This document shows positions 43,783-52,174 of a stretch of DNA of 64,000 nt, piece after piece. The stretch's first letter is position 1. Each line of letters begins with the position of its first letter. Origin of the DNA: Cystobacter fuscus (lineage in GTDB: Bacteria > Myxococcota > Myxococcia > Myxococcales > Myxococcaceae); NCBI RefSeq assembly GCF_002305875.1, contig NZ_CP022098.1:11098001-11162000 (forward strand), in the 5' to 3' direction. The notes beneath the pieces were generated by a model that was not told the origin of the DNA, did no database searches, and worked only from the letters and a program-made list of their open reading frames with translations. The position numbers and the translations under genes are program-made.

Positions 43783-44885
43783 AATTCCGACTCCTTCGAG
43801 GGAGAATGAGGGGCACGAGGCGCTGAAACAGGTGAGCCGAGCCCGTCCACGGCTGGACCCCCGGTGGCCGCCACGTCCAGGAAGCGAACTTCAACGCGGC
43901 GGGCAAGCCAGCGGATCAGCCGCCGCGGTCCCTTGACGATAAGCATGTCCTCGCCCCCCTCGGACACCGCTCCGCCCTGGGCAATGATCGCCTTGCTCAA
44001 CTTCGGGTTCGACTCGAAGAGTCCGACCACGAGCTCCACTTCCTCCTCGGGCAGGGCCTCGGCGGAGCGAAGCAGTCGTGCAGCACCGGCGCGTCCTTCC
44101 AGACAACCGGAGAGCGGGCCGAGGCTTCGCCCGAGCTTCAATGCCGCCTCGTAGCGACCGACCCAGTCCACTCCAGGCAACCGGCGGACCTGACCTGCTT
44201 GAACCGCGCTCATGCGGACCACGGCGGTGGTCGCATTCCAGTCGACCAGCACCACCGGCGCTGGACTCGCGAGTGCCGGGGCGTGCTGCAAGGATGCGAG
44301 CCACGGTGAATCACCGAACATGGGTGCGGCGAAGTGGACCAGCCAATACACCGGCTGCTCGGGTCCAGCCGCGAGGGTCCACCCTCGCGGCACCGGGAGC
44401 TGATCCGGTCGCGTCCTGCCGGTATCGACGATCAGGCCCAGGCCGACGCTTTCGAGCACGTCCACGTCATCGGCATATTGAAACCAGGCCCGGACCTGCT
44501 CGACCGGATTCTGGTAGAGCCTCGTGAGACGGGCCGCCAGGGCATCCAGTTGTGAGTCGGTCGCCTGGACGAAGAAGGGAAATCCGGAGCCGGCGCCGTA
44601 CTCGAAGAGCACCCGGGCGCCGACGCTCGCGAGGCCCGCGGCGACGTGCTTCAAGCTCGCTTCGTCTCGGGCCATCGCGTCGGGCATGCGGATCTTGATC
44701 TTGTGCAAGCCGCCTCCGGGACGCTTGCTCGAGTCAGGTTGTGCCCAGACGAGACAGTCGCCTTCCTCGGCGCGCGCCGCCCGCGAGGGGGTCAGGAGGC
44801 CGAGGCAGACCGCGAGGACACCGAGGGACACAGAGGTGCTGGGGGACATGTGGACCAAGACAGCCTGACGAGCCCGGGAATTCAT
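43779..44885 (-). CDS. Exported protein with subtilisin-propeptide-like domains
   Basis: 368 residues; ATG 44885, or ATG 44849 (MSPSTSVSLGVLAVCLGLLT) which gives a tighter signal peptide. The central part (QPVYWLVHFAAPMFGDSPWL, VLVDWNATTAVVRMSAVQAG, VRRLPGVDWVGRYEAALKLG) resembles the N-terminal inhibitor/propeptide region of bacterial S8 peptidases, where a 'RxLPxVxWVGxYxPAxKL' segment precedes the catalytic domain. No catalytic domain follows. It could be a stand-alone protease inhibitor or chaperone. Starts 12 bp after the giant kinase stop and is coupled to the next lipoprotein. Confidence 0.55.
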   Translation of the reverse strand: MNSRARQAVLVHMSPSTSVSLGVLAVCLGLLTPSRAARAEEGDCLVWAQPDSSKRPGGGLHKIKIRMPDAMARDEASLKHVAAGLASVGARVLFEYGAGSGFPFFVQATDSQLDALAARLTRLYQNPVEQVRAWFQYADDVDVLESVGLGLIVDTGRTRPDQLPVPRGWTLAAGPEQPVYWLVHFAAPMFGDSPWLASLQHAPALASPAPVVLVDWNATTAVVRMSAVQAGQVRRLPGVDWVGRYEAALKLGRSLGPLSGCLEGRAGAARLLRSAEALPEEEVELVVGLFESNPKLSKAIIAQGGAVSEGGEDMLIVKGPRRLIRWLARRVEVRFLDVAATGGPAVDGLGSPVSAPRAPHSPSKESEF

Positions 44886-44897
44886 CGAGGCCCCGCG

Positions 44898-47800
44898 TCA
44901 GAGCGGCCGAGAGAGGGGGAGCTCGAGCGTGGCCGTGGCGCCCTTGCCGGGGCCTTCGCTCTCCAGCAGCAGGCGGCCCCCCATCATCTGCGCCGCCAGC
45001 GCGCTCGAGTGCAGGCCAAAGCCATGCCCCTCCTCGCGGGTGGTGAAGCCGAGCGCGAAGAGTTGCCTGTGGAGCTCCCGCGCGAAGCCCTTGCCGCTGT
45101 CCACCACCTGAATCCGGGCCACGCTCCCCTGGACCGTGAGCCGCACGCACAGGTGACGTCGCCCCTCGGGGAGCTCGGCCATGGCATCCTTGGCGTTGCT
45201 CAGGAGGTTGATGAGGATCTGCAACACCTTGTGCTTGTCCACCTGCATCCTGGGAGCGTCGGTGAACTCGCGCGTCACGGAAATGCCGTGGCGCTGCAGC
45301 GTGACCAACTGGAAGCGCAGGCTGTCCTCGATGAGCTGGGTGAGATCCCACTCACTGAGGATGAGTGATGTCTTGGCGTAGTCCTGCTGCACCCGGATGA
45401 TGGCGTGGATGTGCTCGAGATGCAGACTCATCTCGTTCAGGTTCGTCTGGAGTTGGAGCCGCTCCTGGCGGAGCGCCTCGGTGAGTGCCAGCAGGTAGTC
45501 CGGCAGGACGCGGCCTTTCGGGTCGCGCGTCAGGAAGCCGACCAGGTCCGCCTGGTGCTCCTTGAGCAGGGCGGAGAGTTGAGCCGCCCGGTCGAAGCGT
45601 GAGGCCGCGACCCCGGAGCGCATCAGCTCCAGGTTGATGACGGCGCTGGTGAGGACGTTGCCCACGTTGTGCAGCACGTCCGAGGCGACCTCGGCCATGC
45701 CCGCCGCACGGGCCGTGTCCACCAGCTGGGCCTGGGCCTGCTTGAGTTCGCGCGTGCGCTCCTCCACCCGCCGCTCCAGCTCGTCGTTGGCGCCGCGCAG
45801 GGCGGCCTCGGTGCGCTGAAGCTCGGCGTACAGCCGGGCGTTCTCGATGGAGATGGCGGCCTGCGAGGCGAGCTGCCCCAGCAGCAGGATGCGCTCCGGC
45901 GTGAACGCCCCGGAGGCGAACCGGTTCTCCAGGTACATCACCCCCGACAACGACTCCTGGCGCATCAGCGGCAGGCAGAGCACGGACCTGGCGCCACTGT
46001 GCTCGAGGTAGGGCTCGCCCGAGAACGGGTGAGGCGCCGCCGCGTCGCCAATGAGCACATGCTCGCGCGTGCGCCGGACGTAGGAGAGGATCGTCCAGGG
46101 CAGAGCGGCCCGCGTGCCGCCCGAGGCATCCGTGTCGACCACGACCTCGAGCTTGTCACCGCGCGGCAACAGCAGGGCTCCCCGCTGGGCCCCCGCGCTC
46201 TCGGTGGCGACCCGGATGAGCGTGGACGCCAGCCGCTCGAGGACGATCTCGCTGGAGATGGCCTGCTGAGCCTTGACCACGGCGAGCGCGTCGATCTCCT
46301 GGGACCCCGAGGAGGAGGTGGTAGTGCCACCCGTGGGTGCCGCCACCGGGCGCATCAGGGACGGCCACAGGACGTCCAGCTGCTTGACCTTGCCCTGGGC
46401 TCCCCACTGCGCGTACGCCTCCCGGGCCTGGCGCGCGTAGGCCTCCGCGATGAAAGGAGCCTGCCGCTTGCGGTAGAAGTTCGCCGCCAGCTCACACACC
46501 AAGGCCACGTAGTGGATGAAGCCGTGGTCGCGGGCCGAGCGGAGGGCCTCCTCGTACGCGGGGAGCGCCTGCTCCAGGTGGCCCCGGACGCGGGCCAGTT
46601 CCGCGAAGACGAGCCGCTCGAGCGCGCGGAAGGTCTCGGGACAGTTGCCTGCCCATTCCTCGAGCTGTCGCCCGTGCGCCTCGGCGGCCTCGAGGTAGCG
46701 CCGCCGCTCCTCCTCCGTCGCGCCCTCACAGCACGCGACCAGGGTGAGGGCGCGGAAGAGGTGGAAGTCCAGGAGGGGGATGATGCCGATGAAGGACCAG
46801 ATGAACGCCGCCGCCTTGTCCCCCGCCTCACGGGCCTCCGCGTAGGAGCCGCACATGAAGCGCGCCTGCATCTTGGAGAGCCAGTACTGGCACACCATGC
46901 TGCTCATGTGGGCCGGCGACAACGAGGCCTCGAGAGCCTTCTCGTCGAACCCCTCTCCATCCAGCGTGCCGAACGTGGGTGAGTTGCCCCGCAGTGTCTG
47001 CATGTAGCGCAGGACGATGAGGGTGGTATCCACCACCCCCACGAAGCCCGTCTTGCGCATGAAGTCCATCCGGGCGATCGCATCCTGGTAGACGTCATCC
47101 AGGGGGTGCCCCATGGCCTGCCGATTCCAGACGACATGGCCGACGATGTAACAGGCGAACAGATAGTCGTTGCTCTGGACCGCGTGCTGGAAGGCATTCA
47201 GCGCGTGCGCGTGCGCCTCGGCCAGGGGCCGGCACCAGTAGCTGATCATCTCCAGGTTGAAGAACGCCCGGACCCGCTCCTGGGTCAGGTCGTACCGATC
47301 CACGAGCGCGCGGGCGAGCACGCCATAGGCATAGCCCTCCTGATAGCTCTTGAAGAACATCCCGAGCAGGATGCCGAGCGAGCTGTACCCGATCGCCGAC
47401 TCGTTGGTGTTGCCGTAGCGCAGGCTCAGGGAGACCATCCGGCAGACATGGAGGACGAGCAGGTTGTTGTCGGTGAAGTAGGCGGAGGGGAAGAGGCGGC
47501 CCAGGACGCTCATCACCGGCTTCATGTCCGCGTCCGTCATCAGCGGCAGCTCGACGAGGCTCTCGATGGAACGGCCCCCCAGCAGGGCCTGGACCTCCTC
47601 CCGGGCGGCCACGGCCTCCTCCCAGGAGGGATGCGGAGACATCGGCATGCCCAGCAGGGTCAGTCCCTCCAGGAGGCAGGTGACGGAGGCCTCGATCTCG
47701 CCGACGATGAGGTGCACCTCATGCCTCAAGGTGTAGGCGGCGGCGATGTCCGCCCGGTTCCGTGCCCGCGAGCACAGCTCTTCCAGCAGGCGGCGGGCCT

Positions 47801-50174
47801 CGGCGAGATTGCCGCTCATGAGCTCGCTGCTCGCCCGATCCAGCCGCACCTTGAAGGCCAGCGCGGGGTCCAGCGCCCAGGGATCGCCCGGGATGAGCGA
47901 GAAGGCCATCGCGAGATAGGCGGCGGCCGAGCCGTGCGCGCTGGAGGCCCGGGCCTTCCAGCCCGCCTCGGCGTTCAGGCGCGCGAGGCGGTGGCGCTCC
48001 TCGTGGCCGCCGATGAGCTCCACCCCGGTGTTGAGCTGGCTCACGATCTCGAAGAGCCTCTCGCGCACCTCCTCGGCGGACAGGCGCTCCAGCAGCAGGC
48101 GCCCGATGCGCACGTGGATCGCCTGGCGCTCGCCTTCGGGGATGAGGGCATGCGCCGCCTGCTGGATGCGATCATGCAGGAACCGGTACTGCTCCGAGGC
48201 ACTGCGCACCACCAGGCTCTCCTGGAGCGCCGGCTCGAGGCCCCGCTCCACCTCGTCCGCCTCCAGGCCGGCGATGAGGGCCAGCATCCCGAGTGAGAAG
48301 CTGTTGCCCAGGCACGCCGCCAGGGGGAGCAGGTGCCGGGTGCTCGCGGAAAGCTGGTGCAGGTTGCGAGCCATGAAGTCGACGATGTTGTCGGAGTACC
48401 CGCGGGCCCGGACGCCCTCGGCATCCCAGCACCAGCCCCCTCCGGGAATGCGGCCGAGGAGGCCATCGTGGTGCAACGCCTGCATCAACTGCAGGAGGAA
48501 GAACGGGTTGCCGCCCGTCTTCTCGTACACCTGTTGCGACAGGGGCAGGATGACCTCCGCCCCCGCGCCCGGGAGCGCATCGCCCACGAGGTGCTGGAGC
48601 TGCTCCAGGCTCAGCGGCGCGAGCTGGAGGTCGGTCACCGCGACCTTCGCCTCGTGCACCTCCCCGAGCATCATCATCAGCGGGTGGGAGGGGCTGACCT
48701 CGTTGTCCCGGTAGGCCCCGATCCACAGCACCGCTGGCGCCTCCTCCGCGGTGAGCAGGGACTGGAGGAGCCGGAGGCTGGCCAGGTCCGCCCACTGCAA
48801 GTCATCCAGGAACATGACGAGCGGGTGCTCGGCGGTGGCGAAGACGCCGAGGAAGCGGAGGAACACCTGGTTGAAGCGGTGCCGCGCCTCGACGGGCGGA
48901 AGCTCCGGGACCGCCGGCTGCGGGCCCAGGAGGAGCGTGAGCTGTGGAACCAGCTCCACGAGGACCTGGCCATTGCCCTGGAGGGCCTCCCGCAGGCGCT
49001 CACGCCACCGGGCCACCTCCTCGTCGGTGCCCGCCAGCAACTGGCGCACCAACCCCCGGATGGCCTCGGCCAGGGTGGCGTAGGGAACGTCCCGCTGGAG
49101 CTGATCGAACTTGCCGCTCAGGAAGAACCCGCGCCGCTGAACCACGGGCTTGTGCAGCTCGTGGACCACCGACGACTTGCCGATGCCGGAGTAGCCGCGG
49201 ACCAGGATGAGCTCGGGCCGACCTCCGCGCGCGATTCGCTCGAAGCCCTGGAGCAGGGTGGCGACGTGGGTGTCTCGCCCGTAGAGCCGCTGGGGGAGCT
49301 GGAAGCGGCTGGGGATGTCCCGCTTGCCCAGCACGAAGAGTTCGAGCGCGCCCCGGCGCAGAGACTCCCCGCACTCCGCGAGGTCGTGCCGTAGCCCCTC
49401 GGCGCTCTGGTAGCGCTCCTCGGCGACCTTGGCCAGGCACCGCATCACGATCGCGGACAGCACGGGCGGGACGCTGGCGACGAGTTCGTGCGGCGGCCTC
49501 GGCAGCTGGGCCATGTGCGCATGGAACCACTCGAGCGCGTCACGCCCCTGGAACGGCCGGACGCCCGTGAGCAGCTCGTAGAACGTCACGCCCAGCGAGT
49601 AGAAGTCGGTGCGGTAGTCCACCACGCGGTTCATGCGCCCGGTCTGCTCCGGGGACATGTAGGCCAGCGTTCCCTCGATCAGGTGGGTCGGCGCCGCGTC
49701 CACATGCTCGGTGCGCTGGAGGGTGGCGGCACCAAAGTCGATGATGCGCGGCTCGCCCGAGGGCATGACGATGATGTTGGAGGGCTTGATGTCCTTGTGG
49801 ATGACTCCCCGGAGGTGAATCTCCGCCAGGGTCGAGGTCAGGGAGACAGCCAGCTCGAGGAAGCGGACGAGTTCGAAGGGCTGGCCCACCGCCTCGGAGA
49901 GGGCCACCCCCTGCACCTCCTCCAGTACCAGGACGGGGCGGCCGTTGACCCGCTCGCACCCATGGGGCCGGGTGACGCCGCGCACGCCCAGCAGCCTCCG
50001 CAGGATGTTGTGCTCCCGGCGGTACCGCTCGTCCTCGCGCGGGCCAGCGCAGGGGTCCACCGGCGTCTTGATGATGACCGGTGCGCCATCCGCCTCGCGC
50101 ACCGCCTGGAACAGCAGGTTCGAGTCGGTGGCGCGGACCGGACGACGGAGCGTATAGCCTGGAAGGTTCAACAT
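44898..50174 (-). CDS. Ser/Thr kinase - AAA ATPase - GAF - histidine kinase fusion
   Basis: 1758 residues. Order: Ser/Thr kinase (1-270; HKDIKPSNIIV with D128, IIDFGAATLQ, YMSPEQTGRMNRVVDYRTDF), STAND/AAA ATPase (about 290-570; LVRGYSGIGKSSVVHELHKP, VMFLDDLQWADLAS), a long helical TPR-like region, a GAF domain near 1330-1480 (SVLCLPLMRQESLSGVMYLE), and a histidine kinase with the compact dimer helix VASDVLHNVGNVLTSA (H1502) and ATP-binding G-box GHGFGLHSSALAAQ. The kinase loop reads HKD where HRD is usual. Such trifunctional receptors occur in cyanobacteria, myxobacteria and Legionella. No REC gene lies nearby. It heads the operon with two exported proteins. Confidence 0.92.
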   Translation of the reverse strand: MLNLPGYTLRRPVRATDSNLLFQAVREADGAPVIIKTPVDPCAGPREDERYRREHNILRRLLGVRGVTRPHGCERVNGRPVLVLEEVQGVALSEAVGQPFELVRFLELAVSLTSTLAEIHLRGVIHKDIKPSNIIVMPSGEPRIIDFGAATLQRTEHVDAAPTHLIEGTLAYMSPEQTGRMNRVVDYRTDFYSLGVTFYELLTGVRPFQGRDALEWFHAHMAQLPRPPHELVASVPPVLSAIVMRCLAKVAEERYQSAEGLRHDLAECGESLRRGALELFVLGKRDIPSRFQLPQRLYGRDTHVATLLQGFERIARGGRPELILVRGYSGIGKSSVVHELHKPVVQRRGFFLSGKFDQLQRDVPYATLAEAIRGLVRQLLAGTDEEVARWRERLREALQGNGQVLVELVPQLTLLLGPQPAVPELPPVEARHRFNQVFLRFLGVFATAEHPLVMFLDDLQWADLASLRLLQSLLTAEEAPAVLWIGAYRDNEVSPSHPLMMMLGEVHEAKVAVTDLQLAPLSLEQLQHLVGDALPGAGAEVILPLSQQVYEKTGGNPFFLLQLMQALHHDGLLGRIPGGGWCWDAEGVRARGYSDNIVDFMARNLHQLSASTRHLLPLAACLGNSFSLGMLALIAGLEADEVERGLEPALQESLVVRSASEQYRFLHDRIQQAAHALIPEGERQAIHVRIGRLLLERLSAEEVRERLFEIVSQLNTGVELIGGHEERHRLARLNAEAGWKARASSAHGSAAAYLAMAFSLIPGDPWALDPALAFKVRLDRASSELMSGNLAEARRLLEELCSRARNRADIAAAYTLRHEVHLIVGEIEASVTCLLEGLTLLGMPMSPHPSWEEAVAAREEVQALLGGRSIESLVELPLMTDADMKPVMSVLGRLFPSAYFTDNNLLVLHVCRMVSLSLRYGNTNESAIGYSSLGILLGMFFKSYQEGYAYGVLARALVDRYDLTQERVRAFFNLEMISYWCRPLAEAHAHALNAFQHAVQSNDYLFACYIVGHVVWNRQAMGHPLDDVYQDAIARMDFMRKTGFVGVVDTTLIVLRYMQTLRGNSPTFGTLDGEGFDEKALEASLSPAHMSSMVCQYWLSKMQARFMCGSYAEAREAGDKAAAFIWSFIGIIPLLDFHLFRALTLVACCEGATEEERRRYLEAAEAHGRQLEEWAGNCPETFRALERLVFAELARVRGHLEQALPAYEEALRSARDHGFIHYVALVCELAANFYRKRQAPFIAEAYARQAREAYAQWGAQGKVKQLDVLWPSLMRPVAAPTGGTTTSSSGSQEIDALAVVKAQQAISSEIVLERLASTLIRVATESAGAQRGALLLPRGDKLEVVVDTDASGGTRAALPWTILSYVRRTREHVLIGDAAAPHPFSGEPYLEHSGARSVLCLPLMRQESLSGVMYLENRFASGAFTPERILLLGQLASQAAISIENARLYAELQRTEAALRGANDELERRVEERTRELKQAQAQLVDTARAAGMAEVASDVLHNVGNVLTSAVINLELMRSGVAASRFDRAAQLSALLKEHQADLVGFLTRDPKGRVLPDYLLALTEALRQERLQLQTNLNEMSLHLEHIHAIIRVQQDYAKTSLILSEWDLTQLIEDSLRFQLVTLQRHGISVTREFTDAPRMQVDKHKVLQILINLLSNAKDAMAELPEGRRHLCVRLTVQGSVARIQVVDSGKGFARELHRQLFALGFTTREEGHGFGLHSSALAAQMMGGRLLLESEGPGKGATATLELPLSRPL

Positions 50175-50226
50175 GGATGGAGTCCACCCCCAGGGCCGCG
50201 CTCACGCAACACCCCCGAACTCTCCA

Positions 50227-51783
50227 TCAGAAGAGCACGCGCTGGACGCCCGCCGCCTGGAGGAGGTAGTCCCTGGACGCTTCGAGGGCGGCACGCAGGG
50301 GGGCCCAGTTCACATCGACGAGGGCGCCTCGCCACTTGCGGATCCGTCCCGCGACGATGACCGTGTCCACGTTGCTGCGGTCCATCAACGTGACGACGGC
50401 CCCCGGCACATTGTTGAGCGGGGCCACGTTGAGGGCATTCGCGCGCAGCAGGAGGATGTCGGCCTCCTTGCCCGGCGTCAGCGAGCCGATCTTGTGGGAG
50501 AGGCCGGCCACCCGGGCCCCCTCGACCGTGGCGAAGCGAATCACGTCGCGGCACGTGAGGAGCTCGGGCAGGTTCGTCTCGCCGTTGATCGCGCGCTCGT
50601 TGATGAGTGCCCGCTGGAGCGTGAAGACGGTCCGCATCTGGGTGAAGAAGTCCGCGGTCATGGTGCACTCGACATCCGTGCTGAGCGCGGGCTGGACGCC
50701 ATGATCGAGCGCGGACTGGATCGGCGGCAGGCCGTGCCGCATGGCCATCTCGATCGGGGCCGCGATCGAGACGCTTGCCCCCGAGCGGGCGATCGCCTGC
50801 CAGGAGCCCTCCGAGATGCGGCTGGCGTGGATGAAGACGAGGTCGGGCCCGAGCAGGTTCTCGCTCGCGAGCTGCTCCACCAGCGTCTCCTGGCCGAGGC
50901 TGCCGACGAGGTGCGTCACGATGGGCAGGCCATTCTGGCGCCCGATCGCCCAGTAGGTCCGGAACGAGGCGTCGAACACCTCCCCGCCCATCGCCAGGGT
51001 CAGGAGCTGATCGGTCGAGGAGAAGTACCGGCCGCGGATCCGCTGGAGATCCCTCGGGAAGATGTTGCCGGGACCCACTCCCGGTGAATACACAAACACC
51101 GCGCGTCGGCCCGCATCCTGAAGCCCCTGGATGACCGCATCGGTGTGCGCCGGAGTATGTCCCACCTGCGACGTGTCGACGACCGTGGTCACCCCCGCGT
51201 CCAGCTGGCTGAGCGACGAGACGAGCTCGGCGAGGTAGGCGTCCTGAGGCCTGAAGACCGGCGTGATCTTGGTGTGGATGTAGTCGAGGTAATTCTTCTC
51301 GCCGTGCGGCAACCCATCGTTGAACAGCAGGCCGTCGGACAGGAAGCTGCGCAGCGCGGTCTGGTATTGATGGTGGTGGGTATCCACGAACCCTGGCATG
51401 ACGATCATGCCCGCGGCATCGATGATCGCCGCACCGGGAGCGTTCAGCCTGGCTCCCACCGCGACGATCCGCTTGCCTTCGATGAGCACGTCGCCCTGGG
51501 CGAAGTTTCCCACCTGGGGATCCATGCTGAGGACCGCGCCGCCCTTGAGCAGGTAGCGCCGGTTCGAAGCACCGGTGTCCCTTGGCATGTCCTGGTCCCT
51601 GGCACCGCCCTCTTGCGACAGGTCCCCCCGCGCGGTCGCCGCCAGCACCGGCGTGGGGACCGAGGAGGCCACCGCGGCCCCGAGGGCTAGAGCCCCTCCC
51701 GAGAGAAACTCGCGACGGGAGGAGCCCGCATTCACTGGCTCGCCGTCATGGTTCGAATGGTTTCCGCAAAGCTTCTGGCACAT
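50227..51783 (-). CDS. Tat-exported amidohydrolase (Atz/Trz, guanine-deaminase-like)
   Basis: 518 residues from ATG 51783, which has GAGGGGGAG just upstream; the longer ATG at 51873 is not needed. Twin-arginine signal: SSRREFLSGGALALGAAVAS. Metal-dependent amidohydrolase core: FVDTHHHQYQTALRSFL (H-x-H), VTHLVGS and VFIHASRIS (metal His), LSTDVECTM (catalytic Asp). Homologues hydrolyse or deaminate cyclic amides and purine- or triazine-like rings. Export to the periplasm is unusual for salvage enzymes and suggests use of external substrates. It is 52 bp upstream of the giant kinase start, both leftward. Confidence 0.87.
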   Translation of the reverse strand: MCQKLCGNHSNHDGEPVNAGSSRREFLSGGALALGAAVASSVPTPVLAATARGDLSQEGGARDQDMPRDTGASNRRYLLKGGAVLSMDPQVGNFAQGDVLIEGKRIVAVGARLNAPGAAIIDAAGMIVMPGFVDTHHHQYQTALRSFLSDGLLFNDGLPHGEKNYLDYIHTKITPVFRPQDAYLAELVSSLSQLDAGVTTVVDTSQVGHTPAHTDAVIQGLQDAGRRAVFVYSPGVGPGNIFPRDLQRIRGRYFSSTDQLLTLAMGGEVFDASFRTYWAIGRQNGLPIVTHLVGSLGQETLVEQLASENLLGPDLVFIHASRISEGSWQAIARSGASVSIAAPIEMAMRHGLPPIQSALDHGVQPALSTDVECTMTADFFTQMRTVFTLQRALINERAINGETNLPELLTCRDVIRFATVEGARVAGLSHKIGSLTPGKEADILLLRANALNVAPLNNVPGAVVTLMDRSNVDTVIVAGRIRKWRGALVDVNWAPLRAALEASRDYLLQAAGVQRVLF

Positions 51784-52174
51784 GTCGTACTCCCCCTCTG
51801 GACTCACCAGAGCCCATTGTCGTGCCACCTCATTCGCGAGGCGGCGACACTGATTTCCCTGGAGTACTGGCAAGACTAGTGGGTGGCAGGGTGTGGCGTC
51901 GAGCCTCGTTCATCGCCATTCTCGAGACGATCGACGCAGCGCGATAGCAGAGGGCAGCGGGGAGGTCCGTTCCAAGGTCAAGGCCCGAGCGTCTCCTCCT
52001 GACGTGTTGCTCACCGGGAAGGGGGCTCCCACGGGTACTCCCTTTCCGATGTCAGGCTTATCGCGGCATCTCCGGTTCTCCTGACATGGTTTTCACGTCA
52101 ACGAGATAAAAAAGTTATCATCCTGCTCCGTCCACTCTAGCCTCACCAGCGCATTACCCACTGGAGGTCAAAGA
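51784..52174. other. Intergenic region, 391 bp, divergent promoters and repeat copy
   Basis: Separates the leftward amidohydrolase and rightward Kelch lipoprotein genes. It contains repeat copy B (51974-52050). Just right of it is an A/T-rich stretch (ACGAGATAAAAAAGTTATCA around 52100) flanked by TGAC...GTCA at 52082-52100, a likely promoter or operator for the Kelch gene. Nothing else recognised. Confidence 0.4.
51974..52050. repeat. 77-bp dispersed palindromic repeat, copy B
   Basis: Matches 41902-41978 at 62 of 77 positions. Its palindrome is weaker (13 of 18 pairs) and it is not next to a stop codon. Confidence 0.65.
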
